The position numbers and the translations under genes were made by a program. Below the pieces are notes generated by a model. The model saw nothing but the letters and a program-made list of their open reading frames with translations. It was not told the DNA's origin and did not search any database. Source: Prochlorococcus marinus str. MIT 9302 (GTDB taxonomy: Bacteria > Cyanobacteriota > Cyanobacteriia > PCC-6307 > Cyanobiaceae). Taken from it: 64,000 bases of DNA. The DNA is taken from assembly GCF_000759975.1 (NCBI RefSeq), contig NZ_JNAM01000002.1, forward strand, positions 1-64,000. The letters run 5' to 3'. Position 1 is the stretch's first letter. Each line of letters opens with the position of its first letter. Positions 47,960 to 57,079 of the stretch are shown piece after piece.

Positions 47960-48943
47960 GTGCTTAATTTATATAGGCTAGTGAAGAAAAGAATTGGACT
48001 AGGTACTTGGTCTTGGGGGAATAAGCTTTTTTGGAATTACAAATCTGCAAATGACGATGATTTACGTGAGACATATAATGAAGCATTGAAAAGAGGTTTT
48101 GATCTAATTGATACTGCAGATTCTTACGGTACTGGGAATCTTCAGGGTAGAAGTGAATCATTGATAGGCAAATTTTTACTAGATACTCCTTATGCAAAAA
48201 AGAAAAGAATTCAAATAGCAACTAAACTAGCACCTTATCCCTGGAGAATTGGTAATAAAGGTTTTAATAAACCATTTTTAAAAAGTTTAGAAAGGCTTAA
48301 TAATAAATTAGACATAGTGCAATTGCATTGGTCAACTGCAAAATATAATCCTCTCCAGGAATTAGGACTGTTGAGTAATCTTTGCGATTTAAAAGATCAA
48401 GGATTTGATTTTCAAATCGGTTTATCAAACATAGGTCCTAAAAGGTTGCAGAAATTAATTAATTTTTTGTCAACAAGAGATCAGAGGATAAAAAGTGTTC
48501 AGATACAGTTTTCTTTACTTGCTCCAGAATTACAAAAACAATATCAGGTGCAAAAAATTTGTGTAGAAAATAATATTGATTTCTTTGCTTATAGTCCTCT
48601 ATCATTTGGAATACTTTGCATTGATCCAGATAAAGAAGAAAATAGAGAAAGCAGTTTTATTCGAAATCTATTATTTGAAAACTATAGAAAACCAACATAT
48701 GAGCTCCGGAGGTGTCTTAAAAGGATCGCGAATCAAAGATCAGTTTCACAAGCTCAAGTAGCAATTAATTGGTGTTGTTACCAAGAAACTATTCCACTTG
48801 TTGGAATGCGAAAAAAATCTCAAGTTATAGATGTATCCAATGTATTTAACTGGAATTTAAATAAAGATGAATTTAATGTACTTCAGGAGGTTTCAAAAAG
48901 TTGTTTAAAAAAAATGCCTAAAAATCCCTTTTCAAGTGTTTAG
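47960..48943 (+). CDS. Aldo/keto reductase
   Basis: NADPH-dependent oxidoreductase of the AKR superfamily. Seen: GLGTWSWGN near the N-terminus, the aspartate in DTADSYG (about residues 52-58), the lysine region in QIATKLAPYPW, the histidine in QLHWS, and AYSPLSFGIL near 210. 327 aa. GTG start at 47960. Substrate not inferable. Confidence 0.88.
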   Translation: MLNLYRLVKKRIGLGTWSWGNKLFWNYKSANDDDLRETYNEALKRGFDLIDTADSYGTGNLQGRSESLIGKFLLDTPYAKKKRIQIATKLAPYPWRIGNKGFNKPFLKSLERLNNKLDIVQLHWSTAKYNPLQELGLLSNLCDLKDQGFDFQIGLSNIGPKRLQKLINFLSTRDQRIKSVQIQFSLLAPELQKQYQVQKICVENNIDFFAYSPLSFGILCIDPDKEENRESSFIRNLLFENYRKPTYELRRCLKRIANQRSVSQAQVAINWCCYQETIPLVGMRKKSQVIDVSNVFNWNLNKDEFNVLQEVSKSCLKKMPKNPFSSV

Positions 48944-48952
48944 GTAAATTTT

Positions 48953-49090
48953 TTAGTTAGATATATCCTTATTTTTTTTAATTTGATAACTACTATTCCA
49001 TAGTTCAGCAGGAAACTTTTCACCAGTGAATCTAATAACTTTAGGATTGAGATTTCTTAATAAGTCATTTAAGTTTTTATTAGAGAACAT
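48953..49090 (-). CDS. Small hypothetical protein, 45 aa
   Basis: ATG at 49090, stop at 48953-48955. MFSNKNLNDLLRNLN-type N-terminus, then PKVIRFTGEKFPAELW and a Lys/Asn-rich tail. The block RFTGEKFPAELW looks structured rather than random. Lies just downstream of the tmRNA on the same strand and 10 bp from the aldo/keto reductase stop. No family recognised. Confidence 0.5.
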   Translation of the reverse strand: MFSNKNLNDLLRNLNPKVIRFTGEKFPAELWNSSYQIKKNKDISN

Positions 49091-49244
49091 TTTAAAGGAT
49101 TGGACTTTTTAATAAGATAAATTAATTTATAGCTAATCTTCTAAGTATTTATACTTATAAATTTAGAAAATTTTTTTTTAATACAGGCAATTGCAGCAAT
49201 ATTTACAAACTAAGAAATTATCTAATACAACTTCTTAGTTATTT

Positions 49245-49270
49245 AAAAAAGTAGAGTCCTTCCAGACTCC
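49245..49270 (-). terminator. Terminator of ssrA
   Basis: On the minus strand GAGTC (plus 49265-49269) pairs with GACTC (plus 49254-49258), followed by TACTTTTTT with a six-T run at 49245-49250. Sits directly after the tmRNA coding part. Confidence 0.75.
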
Positions 49271-49524
49271 TCGTATCATTTGGTTGATAAGGCTGATATA
49301 ACCCCATCTCCTTAAAGATCAAGCAGCAACTGGTGCTGTTTGACGGGAGAAACTAACGATTTTGTTAGCGTTTGTGTTTTTGCTCTAACCGAGCAGGCTT
49401 CAGTCACCTTCCTTATGCCCCGTCGAAACCATTACAACCCCAAAAAGTGGAGTTGAGCGGAATCGAACCGCTGTCCGAAACATCGGTTGAGATCACCTAG
49501 TCCAATTGGACATTTATATTCTGA
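49251..49524 (-). ncRNA. ssrA: tmRNA (ssrA), circularly permuted two-piece type
   Basis: Rescues stalled ribosomes and tags truncated proteins. Read on the minus strand: first the acceptor part with T-arm AGCGGTTCGATTCCGCT and 3' end CAACTCCA (ending at 49448), then a 6-nt joint (49447-49442), then the coding part beginning GGGGTTG at 49441 (TAATGGTTTCGACGGGGCAT is the conserved 5' block), the tag reading frame and a terminator. GGGGTTG pairs with CAACTCC as the acceptor stem. The order (acceptor before coding part) is the permuted form known in Prochlorococcus and marine Synechococcus. The 5' boundary is approximate. The CCA is not encoded. Confidence 0.94.
49319..49369 (-). other. tmRNA proteolysis tag reading frame
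   Basis: From GCT (plus-strand 49367-49369) to TGA (49319-49321): ANKIVSFSRQTAPVAA, the classic cyanobacterial tag ending in the VAA degron recognised by Clp protease. Confidence 0.95.
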
Positions 49525-49572
49525 CAGGCAAAATGAGTATTGAATAGTTTTTTTAGTAAGTTTTTATCTTAT

Positions 49573-50697
49573 ATGAATGTAGTTGCATCAGCTCCAGAGG
49601 GACTAGAGAAATATTTAGCTGAAGAAATTTCAAATTTAGGTGGGTTTAATATTAATATTTATAAAAGATTTATTAATTTTGAATGTGATTATGCAACTTT
49701 TTACAGAGTTCATTTCTATTCCAGATTAGCTTTTCGTTTTTATAGAGAAATTGCAAGTTTTAAATGCTATGACAAGCAATCTTTATATGAGGGGGTTAGA
49801 GATTCATTTGATTGGTTAGATTGGTTACATTATGAAAAAACGTTTAATGTTCAAGTAACTGGGAGAACATCTTCTTTAAGACATACTCATTTTACTGCTC
49901 TTGAGGTTAAAAATTCTATCACTGATTTGCAACAAGTAGCTTGGAATAAAAGATCAAATATTTCTTTAGATAATCCTGATTTTATAATTCATCTTCATTT
50001 AAATAATAATAAAGCGATTATCAGTCTTCAAAGTAGTGTGGAAAGCTTACACAAACGAGGCTATAGACCCGCAGTAGGAAATGCACCATTAAAAGAAAAT
50101 TTAGCTTCTGGATTGATAAATATGACTAAATGGAATGGTAAAGTTCCTTTAATTGATATTATGTGCGGCTCAGGAACTTTTTTAATTGAAGCTGTTAACC
50201 AATTTCTTGAAGTCCCTATCAATATTGATCAAGTTTATCTCTTTGAGAATTGGTTGGACTTCAGGACAGATATTTACCTTATTGAAAAAAATCAAGCAAA
50301 AAATAAAATTATAAATTATGAAAATTTACCAAAAATTATAGGCTGCGAAATTAATAAAAAGGTTTTTGAGCAGGCGAAAGTAAACACATCATTAGCAGGC
50401 CTCGAAAATTATATTGAACTTATAAATAATGATTTTTTAGATCTCCAATTAAAATTCACACCTGGAATAATTATATGTAATCCTCCATATGGCAAAAAAT
50501 TGGGTGATGAAAATGAATTAATTGATCTATATGAACAAATTGGAATCTTTCTAAAGAATAACTTTTCAGGTTGGGAATTTTGGTTGCTTAGTGGAAATCC
50601 AAAATTAACAAAATATTTAAAAATGAAATCGTCTTTTAAAATTCCTGTTAGTAATGGGGGGATTGATTGCAGATGGATAAAGTATTTAATAAGGTAA
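49573..50697 (+). CDS. THUMP-domain 23S rRNA/RNA N2-guanine methyltransferase (RlmL-like)
   Basis: SAM-dependent RNA methyltransferase. Seen: N-terminal THUMP-like region (residues about 5-150: VVASAPEGLEKYLAEEIS), RGYR near 170, SAM motif I LIDIMCGSGTFLIEA (about 200-214), and the catalytic NPPYGKK near 310. 374 aa from ATG 49573; the longer frame from TTG 49540 runs into the tmRNA promoter region. Homologous to the N-terminal half of E. coli RlmKL, without the C-terminal RlmK half. Divergent from ssrA over a very short gap. Confidence 0.88.
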   Translation: MNVVASAPEGLEKYLAEEISNLGGFNINIYKRFINFECDYATFYRVHFYSRLAFRFYREIASFKCYDKQSLYEGVRDSFDWLDWLHYEKTFNVQVTGRTSSLRHTHFTALEVKNSITDLQQVAWNKRSNISLDNPDFIIHLHLNNNKAIISLQSSVESLHKRGYRPAVGNAPLKENLASGLINMTKWNGKVPLIDIMCGSGTFLIEAVNQFLEVPINIDQVYLFENWLDFRTDIYLIEKNQAKNKIINYENLPKIIGCEINKKVFEQAKVNTSLAGLENYIELINNDFLDLQLKFTPGIIICNPPYGKKLGDENELIDLYEQIGIFLKNNFSGWEFWLLSGNPKLTKYLKMKSSFKIPVSNGGIDCRWIKYLIR

Positions 50698-50698
50698 T

Positions 50699-51085
50699 TT
50701 ATTTCTTGCCTAAAACGGCTTTTGTTGTTTTGCCTAAACCCTCTAATGTTTGAGGAAGATAAGGTCCTTTAGCTAATTTTCCTCCTAGCTTCAAACTCAA
50801 ACCTGCAAGAAATAAATCGATAAATATTATCAGTAATAAATTATATTCAGTATTCCAATTATTGTAGTTTTTTAGAAAGAGATAGAAAAGAATATGGATG
50901 GAAATTAGAACTAATAATAGTAATGTGCTTCCAATTGCCAAAAATATTGCACCACTAATTATTCTTGTTTTTTCTCTATCTACTTCTTGAAGAGCTATTC
51001 TTACGTGCAAATCCATTACTGAACTTGCAATAGCTGAAATTCTGGAAGCGGTATTTGCAAAGTTTTTATTTTTTGGTTTTTCCAT
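50699..51085 (-). CDS. DUF1469 / phage holin superfamily III-like membrane protein (YqjE-like)
   Basis: Seen: basic N-terminus with RISAIASSVMDLHVRIALQEVDREKTR, then two hydrophobic segments (about residues 45-70 and 80-100) and the LAKGPYLPQTLEGL tail. 128 aa. The family is a two-TM protein with no known enzymatic activity. Immediately downstream (1 bp) of the DUF883-like gene, the same pairing as yqjD-yqjE of enterobacteria, where the proteins sit at the inner membrane. Confidence 0.78.
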   Translation of the reverse strand: MEKPKNKNFANTASRISAIASSVMDLHVRIALQEVDREKTRIISGAIFLAIGSTLLLLVLISIHILFYLFLKNYNNWNTEYNLLLIIFIDLFLAGLSLKLGGKLAKGPYLPQTLEGLGKTTKAVLGKK

Positions 51086-51086
51086 A

Positions 51087-51548
51087 TTATTTTCTACTAC
51101 TGTTTAGAAGAGTTCCTATGAGTAACCCAATACCAGCGGCAATAGCGATAGATAATATTGGTTTTTTTCTAATTGGACTTTCTATTTTTGGTCTAAGTGT
51201 ATTGTTAAGTTCCTCTAATAAATCTTCTAATTGACTTTCGATAGGTTCAATTTGTTCTGATATCTCCCACTTATTTTCTCGTATTGAATCAATGATTTCA
51301 AATAGTTGGCTTTTTATTCCAACTGCGGAGGTTCCAGTATGGCTTGCTATTACTTCAACTAAATCATCAATACTACCTTTTGTGGCATCAAGGGTTTGCT
51401 GAGCAATGGTAGGCCATTTTTCTTTTATTAAAGGTATTAAACTGTCAATTTTTTCAAGTAACCATTTCTCCGAGATAACTTCTTGTTCAGGAAGTTCAGA
51501 GCTATCTTCTTTTTCTTCTACTTCTTTGGGAGGATGGTAGGTCTCCAT
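51087..51548 (-). CDS. DUF883/YqjD-like membrane-anchored protein
   Basis: Seen: acidic Pro-rich N-terminus, a long charged helical region (about residues 35-120) and a C-terminal membrane anchor IAIAAGIGLLIGTLLNSSRK, the arrangement of ElaB/YqjD proteins that tether to the membrane and bind ribosomes in E. coli. 153 aa. Ribosome binding here is inference. 1 bp upstream of the YqjE-like gene. Confidence 0.75.
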   Translation of the reverse strand: METYHPPKEVEEKEDSSELPEQEVISEKWLLEKIDSLIPLIKEKWPTIAQQTLDATKGSIDDLVEVIASHTGTSAVGIKSQLFEIIDSIRENKWEISEQIEPIESQLEDLLEELNNTLRPKIESPIRKKPILSIAIAAGIGLLIGTLLNSSRK

Positions 51549-51736
51549 TATTGAAACTTGTTTATTTTAAGATTAGACCCTATTTTATTAATTTGAAACC
51601 CTTATCTAAAGATTTGTGCGATTTATACAGAATAAAAACATATAAAAGTTTATTTACATTTTATTTATCTGCTCTATTCTGCATGAAGGTTTTGTTAAGC
51701 TATTACTGAATTTATTAAATGAGTTTAATTTTTATC

Positions 51737-51874
51737 ATGGATATCACATTTGCATCATTAATTTTTGCATCTCGCACAATCCCTACAGATTTTGGATTAG
51801 TAGCTGCAGCTATCGCTGGGGCAGGAAGTTTGCTATTCATTGCTTTAAGATTTGTCCCTGATGCAAGTAATTAA
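51737..51874 (+). CDS. Small single-pass membrane protein, 45 aa
   Basis: ATG 51737 (a second ATG is 18 bp upstream in frame), stop 51872-51874. Hydrophobic segment GLVAAAIAGAGSLLFIALRF (about residues 20-39) with a charged flank and a short VPDASN tail, resembling low-molecular-weight photosystem or cytochrome subunits in size and layout. I cannot match it to a named one (psbX is a separate gene here). Probably thylakoid or plasma membrane. Confidence 0.65.
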   Translation: MDITFASLIFASRTIPTDFGLVAAAIAGAGSLLFIALRFVPDASN

Positions 51875-51957
51875 ATAACAGGAAATATCTTAAAGAAAAT
51901 ATATTTTTATTTAAACATTGCTTTAAAAATAGATTAGATTTATTGTTCAACTAAATA

Positions 51958-52320
51958 ATGAATAAATGGGTTTTGCTTGAACATAAAGTTTATTCTGCTA
52001 ACTCTTTAGATATTCATTACGATTTCCTTGTTGAAAATGGAATAGATTGTTTAACTTGGAAATTTTTTAAACTACCTTTATTAAATCAAGCTTCTATAGA
52101 AATTCTTAAACAGCCAAATCATAGAATTGTATGGCTATCAAGGTCGGAACACGAACTTTCTGGAAATCGAGGCTTCGTAAAAAGAATCGATCATGGAATA
52201 TTTAAAAACGTTTCTAATAAATTACACTCTGAATGTTTTCGATTCATTTTGGATGGTGAACTTCTTTATGGTTTGTTTGAAATTTCCGGTAATTCTTGTA
52301 GATTGAGCAAAAATAATTAA
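51958..52320 (+). CDS. LigD phosphoesterase-domain-like small protein, 120 aa
   Basis: Seen: N-terminal WVLLEHKVYSANSLDIHYDF, similar to the EHxxxxxHYDLR core of the 3'-phosphoesterase domain of bacterial LigD, with the histidines of HYD present but the following arginine and some metal ligands uncertain; a second strand WKFFKLPLL and RIDHGIF. It stands alone, without ligase or polymerase domains or a Ku gene. Activity on 3' ends of DNA is a family-based guess. Lies upstream of smc. Confidence 0.6.
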   Translation: MNKWVLLEHKVYSANSLDIHYDFLVENGIDCLTWKFFKLPLLNQASIEILKQPNHRIVWLSRSEHELSGNRGFVKRIDHGIFKNVSNKLHSECFRFILDGELLYGLFEISGNSCRLSKNN

Positions 52321-52396
52321 TATTCATTTATAAATAATCGTAATGTTTCTATTGAGATTTTTTCAAAGTTAGTTATTCTTATTTAGCTATTGAGAC

Positions 52397-55300
52397 TTGA
52401 GATTGGTACATATCAATCAGGTCGAATTTGAAAATTTTAAATCTTTTGGGGGCATTGTCAAAATTCCTCTTGAAGAAGGCTTTACAGTTGTTACTGGGCC
52501 TAACGGTTCTGGGAAAAGTAATATTTTAGATGGAATTTTATTCTGTTTAGGTTTAGCTAATAGTAGAGGGATGAGGGCAGAAAGATTACCAGATCTAATA
52601 AATAACTCCAAAGTCAAAGAGGGTAAGTCATCCGAAACATTTGTATCGGTAAAATTTAATATTCAAGATTGGTCTCCCAGAGAGGACCTTCCACCTTTGG
52701 AACTAGAAGAAGAAGAAATTACTCTTAATAAGGGTCAAAAAGAATGGGTTGTTTCTAGAAAATTAAGGCTTATGCCGGGCGGTTCTTATGCTTCGACTTA
52801 TACTTCTGATGGGAAACAATGCACCCTGCAACAAATACAGAGAATATTAAGGGATATTAGTGTTGATCCTGAGGGCAGTAATGTTGTTATGCAGGGTGAT
52901 GTAACAAGAATAGTATCAATGAATAATAAGGAGAGGAGAAATCTTATTGATGAATTAGCAGGAGTAGCACTTTTTGATACAAGAATAGAACAAACTAATG
53001 CAAAATTAAATGACGTTTTTGAAAAACAAGAAAGGTTTGAAATTTTAGAAAATGAATTGCAATCTAGTAAATATAAGCTTGAAAAAGAATGTGAAAAAGC
53101 AAAGCGATATAAAGAGTTAAAGGCAAAACTGCTTCAAATAATGGAATTAGAGAAAGTTCTTATTTTTGATAAACAAGTTGAGCATGTTAAATATATAGAG
53201 AAAAAAGAAACTGAAATTAAAAAAAATAAAATATTATTTAATGAACAAAAAGAATCTATTAATAAAGAAATAGCAGTCTTAGAAGGTGCTTTGAAAATAC
53301 TGGTTGATGAGCTTAAGGAGAAAGGAGAGGATACTTTGATAAAAGTCAATTCTGATATTGGAAGTATTAATTCTAGCTTGAGAGAACTTGATAGGATATC
53401 AATTTTAAATAAAGAAGAGGGCATTAAATTACAAAAGCAGAGAGATGAAATTTCAATATCTAAGAGAAAAATCGAGTCAGAAAAAATGAGACAAGAAATT
53501 TTTGATGATAATTTTTTAAATAAATTGAACTTGCAAATTGATGATCTCACTTTAAAACATAAATTATCCAGAAAAAAACTTTCTGATGCAGCTGGAGAAT
53601 CTGGAGAATTCTCAAAACAAAGTATCAAATTGAATTTTGAGCTTGAAAGTATAAAAAATAAAATTAATCCTTTGGAAATAAAAAAAAGGAAAGTTGAAGA
53701 AGAAACTATCCAAAATAATATTCAAAGGGATGAAATATCTTCTCAGATCGACGCTTTAGCTTTAGAAAAGCAGAAACTTGTAGATGGAAATCAAAGAAAA
53801 AAAGAGTCATCCGACATAAATAACAATAACTTGGCAAGTAATAGCTCCGAAATTAATTCTTTAAAAAATCAAATTGATTTATTAAATAAAACAAAAATAA
53901 GGCTAAATAACGAGCAATTAAGGCTTGAAAAGGATTTATCTAGATTTGAAAGTAGAAAGGAAGCTTTAAATGAGTCTAGAGGTTCATACGCTCTCAGAAT
54001 TCTTTTAGAAGCTGGGTTAGAAGGTATACATGGTTATGTAGCTCAACTTGGAGAGGTCAGTGAGAAAAATAGATATGCATTAGAAATTGCTGCTGGAAAT
54101 AGACTCGGACAAATTGTTGTTGACAATGATCATATTGCAGCTAAAGCAATTGAAATCCTTAAAAAGAAGAAAGCTGGAAGATTAACTTTTTTACCTTTAA
54201 ATAGAATTAAAAGTCAAAATATGAATTACGCAATTTCAAGATTTGAAAATAACAGAGAGACTGGATTTATTGATAAAGCTATTAATTTAATTACTTTTGA
54301 TGAAGTTTATGAAGATGTTTTTAGATATGTTTTTGGAGGCACGTTGGTTTTTTCAGACTTGGCCTCAGCTAGGTTATCTAAACAAAAAATTAGGTTGGTA
54401 ACTTTAGGTGGTGAATTATTAGAAGCAAGTGGTGCTATTACAGGCGGCAGCAAGTTAAATAAAGATTTAGCTTATAGATTTGGAATTAATAATGATCTTG
54501 ATGATTCTAGCCCTATAAAAGAAAGATTATTGGTTATTGAAGAAGCTTTAAAAGAGTCAAATAATGATTTGACCATAAAAAATAACATACTAAATAAATT
54601 AAATTCTAACCGTAGTCAAATAATTGAGGATTGTGCCTCATTTAACAAAGAAATTGAAGTAAATCAAAATTCTCTTGGTGTTGTCATGCAAAGAATTGAG
54701 GATTGTAAATCGAGATTAAAGAAACTTGATAGTGCTAATAATTCATTAGTTGAGGAGTTCGAAAGTTTAAAAAATCAATTAAAGCCTCATCATGAAAAGT
54801 TTGATCAATTGAAAATCATTCTTCAGGAGAATTATAAAAAAAATCAAAAATCATCATTAATAGCATTTAATAATGATTTTAATAATCTTGATAAAAAACT
54901 AGAATTACTGATTAAGGAAAGAGATACATTATTAGATAAGAAGAATCAATTTGCGTTGAATAAAGAACGTATCAATAATTCATTAAAAATTACATTGTTA
55001 CAAGAAAAAAACTTGCAGGAATCTATCAAAGAACTGTCAATTGCTCATAGTGAATGGATACAAAAAAGAGATAAATTTAAAAAAGAGCTTTTAGTTCTAG
55101 ATAATCAAAAAAATTCCTTAGAGAAGGATTTAGGTTTATTGAGAAGGAAAAGAGATGAATTAAACTCTTCAATTTCAAATAAAAGGCAAGAACATAATAA
55201 CTATTTATTAAAGCTGGAATACCTTGAAAGAGATACGAATTCTCTTAAAGAAGAGTTGAGGAGTGAGCAAATAAAATTAGAAAATTATAGAAAAGATCTA

Positions 55301-55987
55301 CCTAATCCTTCCCCGAAGTTTGGAGAGTATGCAGGGAGGAGTCTTGAATCTTTGCAATCAGAAATCACGATTGTAAATGCAAAACTACAAAGCTTAGAAC
55401 CTGTTAATATGCTTGCTCTTGATGAATTAGAAGAATTAATTGAGAGATTAAATGGTTTACGAGAAAAATTAGAAATTCTATCTAATGAAAGATCTGAATT
55501 ATTGTTGAGAATAGAAACTGTATCTACTATGCGTCAGGAAGCTTTTATGCAAGCATTTGTAGAAGTTGATAAACATTTTAGAGAAATTTTTGCAAATTTA
55601 TCTGATGGAGATGGTTTCCTTCAACTTGAAAATCCTAATTCTCCTTTGGAAGGAGGATTAACTTTAGTAGCTCATCCTAAGGGGAAAAATGTCAGAAGAT
55701 TAGCCTCTATGTCAGGGGGTGAAAAATCATTAACTGCTTTAAGTTTTTTATTCGCTTTGCAAAAGTATAAACCTTCACCTTTTTATGCATTAGATGAGGT
55801 TGATAGTTTTTTAGATGGTATAAATGTTGAAAGGTTGTCAAAATTAATATCTAATCAGTCATCAAATGCTCAATTTATAGTCGTAAGTCATAGAAGGCCT
55901 ATGATTAGTGCGTCTGAACGAACAATTGGTGTTGCTCAAGCAAGAGGTGCTAATACTCAAGTTGTTGGGTTACCAAATGCTGCATAA
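52397..55987 (+). CDS. smc: Chromosome partition protein SMC
   Basis: Condensin-like ATPase that organises and segregates the chromosome. Seen: N-terminal Walker A GPNGSGKSN (about residues 35-43), two long coiled coils (about 160-500 and 680-1000), hinge domain (about 520-660: GYVAQLGEVS, LEIAAGNRLGQIVV), C-terminal signature MSGGEKSLTALSF and Walker B ALDEVDSFLDG, plus the D-loop H motif region FIVVSHRRPMIS. 1196 aa, normal. TTG start at 52397. ScpA and ScpB are not in the window. Confidence 0.97.
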   Translation: MRLVHINQVEFENFKSFGGIVKIPLEEGFTVVTGPNGSGKSNILDGILFCLGLANSRGMRAERLPDLINNSKVKEGKSSETFVSVKFNIQDWSPREDLPPLELEEEEITLNKGQKEWVVSRKLRLMPGGSYASTYTSDGKQCTLQQIQRILRDISVDPEGSNVVMQGDVTRIVSMNNKERRNLIDELAGVALFDTRIEQTNAKLNDVFEKQERFEILENELQSSKYKLEKECEKAKRYKELKAKLLQIMELEKVLIFDKQVEHVKYIEKKETEIKKNKILFNEQKESINKEIAVLEGALKILVDELKEKGEDTLIKVNSDIGSINSSLRELDRISILNKEEGIKLQKQRDEISISKRKIESEKMRQEIFDDNFLNKLNLQIDDLTLKHKLSRKKLSDAAGESGEFSKQSIKLNFELESIKNKINPLEIKKRKVEEETIQNNIQRDEISSQIDALALEKQKLVDGNQRKKESSDINNNNLASNSSEINSLKNQIDLLNKTKIRLNNEQLRLEKDLSRFESRKEALNESRGSYALRILLEAGLEGIHGYVAQLGEVSEKNRYALEIAAGNRLGQIVVDNDHIAAKAIEILKKKKAGRLTFLPLNRIKSQNMNYAISRFENNRETGFIDKAINLITFDEVYEDVFRYVFGGTLVFSDLASARLSKQKIRLVTLGGELLEASGAITGGSKLNKDLAYRFGINNDLDDSSPIKERLLVIEEALKESNNDLTIKNNILNKLNSNRSQIIEDCASFNKEIEVNQNSLGVVMQRIEDCKSRLKKLDSANNSLVEEFESLKNQLKPHHEKFDQLKIILQENYKKNQKSSLIAFNNDFNNLDKKLELLIKERDTLLDKKNQFALNKERINNSLKITLLQEKNLQESIKELSIAHSEWIQKRDKFKKELLVLDNQKNSLEKDLGLLRRKRDELNSSISNKRQEHNNYLLKLEYLERDTNSLKEELRSEQIKLENYRKDLPNPSPKFGEYAGRSLESLQSEITIVNAKLQSLEPVNMLALDELEELIERLNGLREKLEILSNERSELLLRIETVSTMRQEAFMQAFVEVDKHFREIFANLSDGDGFLQLENPNSPLEGGLTLVAHPKGKNVRRLASMSGGEKSLTALSFLFALQKYKPSPFYALDEVDSFLDGINVERLSKLISNQSSNAQFIVVSHRRPMISASERTIGVAQARGANTQVVGLPNAA

Positions 55988-56032
55988 ACACACTTTTTTA
56001 AATTTATACGTCAGAATGATAAAAAGTTATTT

Positions 56033-57076
56033 ATGAGTTTGTCTAACACATCTACAAATAAGAATCGCCCTAATTCAGTTCCTAGCGAACGTTTATGGTT
56101 AAGGTCAGAATTGATGGGAACACAAGTTATAACTACTGATACTGGGAGGCGTTTAGGGGTAGTTGGTGAAGTTGTTGTTGATATTGATAGAAGAGAGGTG
56201 GTCGCTTTGGGACTAAGAGATAATCCACTTACAAGATTTTTACCAGGCTTGCCAAAATGGATGCCCTTAGAAAGTATAAAGCAAGTTGGAGATGTCATAT
56301 TAGTCGACTCCCTAGATTCTTTGAGTGAAAGTTTTTCTCCAGAAAGATATGTAAAGGTAATTAATTGTCAGGTGATTACAGAATCTGGACAACTTTTAGG
56401 CAGAGTTCTTGGTTTTTCGTTTGATATCGAGACTGGGGATTTGATTTCTCTTGTCATGGGTGCAGTTGGTGTTCCACTATTAGGTGAGGGAGTTTTAAGT
56501 ACTTGGGAAATTCCTGTTCAGGAAATTGTAAGTAGTGGTACGGATAGGATTATTGTTTATGAAGGTGCTGAAGAGAAATTGAACCAATTAAGTAGTGGAT
56601 TCCTTGAGAAACTTGGAGTAGGAGGTTCTTCATGGGATGAACGGGAAGCAAATGGATACTCAGCAAATCTTGTACCAGTTGAGAATCAGTTACTATCTGG
56701 TTCGGAATCAGAACAACAAAATAATTTGGTTGAAGAATATGAGGAAGTTGTTGATCAAGATGATTATGAAGATGATTATGAAGATGAACTTGAATATGTT
56801 GAAATCAATGGTTCTTCAGAAGAAATAAAAAATAAAAAAAAGTTATATATGGATGATGATTATTCTGAGCAGATCAAGAATCAAAATTCTGTTAATCAAA
56901 TAGATGAAGAAAAGAATATTGATTTTCAGCAAAAGAGAAAATCAAATACTAAGTTAGTATCGAAAAGACCAATTCAAAACGCAACAGAAACTTTAGATAT
57001 TGAACCATTAGATGAAAACAATTTATTTAAAGATAATGAAAAATCAGAAAAGTTTGAAATTGATGATCCATGGTAA
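56033..57076 (+). CDS. PRC-barrel domain protein with acidic tail
   Basis: Seen: two PRC-barrel-like repeats (about residues 20-90, RSELMGTQVITTDTGRRLG; and 105-175, VINCQVITESGQLLGRVLGF), folds that usually bind protein partners or RNA-processing machinery, followed by a long Asp/Glu/Asn/Gln-rich disordered C-terminus (about 230-347). 347 aa. Downstream of smc by 45 bp, same strand, so perhaps co-transcribed. Role unknown. Confidence 0.8.
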   Translation: MSLSNTSTNKNRPNSVPSERLWLRSELMGTQVITTDTGRRLGVVGEVVVDIDRREVVALGLRDNPLTRFLPGLPKWMPLESIKQVGDVILVDSLDSLSESFSPERYVKVINCQVITESGQLLGRVLGFSFDIETGDLISLVMGAVGVPLLGEGVLSTWEIPVQEIVSSGTDRIIVYEGAEEKLNQLSSGFLEKLGVGGSSWDEREANGYSANLVPVENQLLSGSESEQQNNLVEEYEEVVDQDDYEDDYEDELEYVEINGSSEEIKNKKKLYMDDDYSEQIKNQNSVNQIDEEKNIDFQQKRKSNTKLVSKRPIQNATETLDIEPLDENNLFKDNEKSEKFEIDDPW

Positions 57077-57079
57077 TTG

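Noticed and set aside
53134-53628. 164-aa antisense open frame within smc
   Set aside because: Ser/Leu/Phe-rich shadow of the Lys/Glu-rich coiled coil on the opposite strand.
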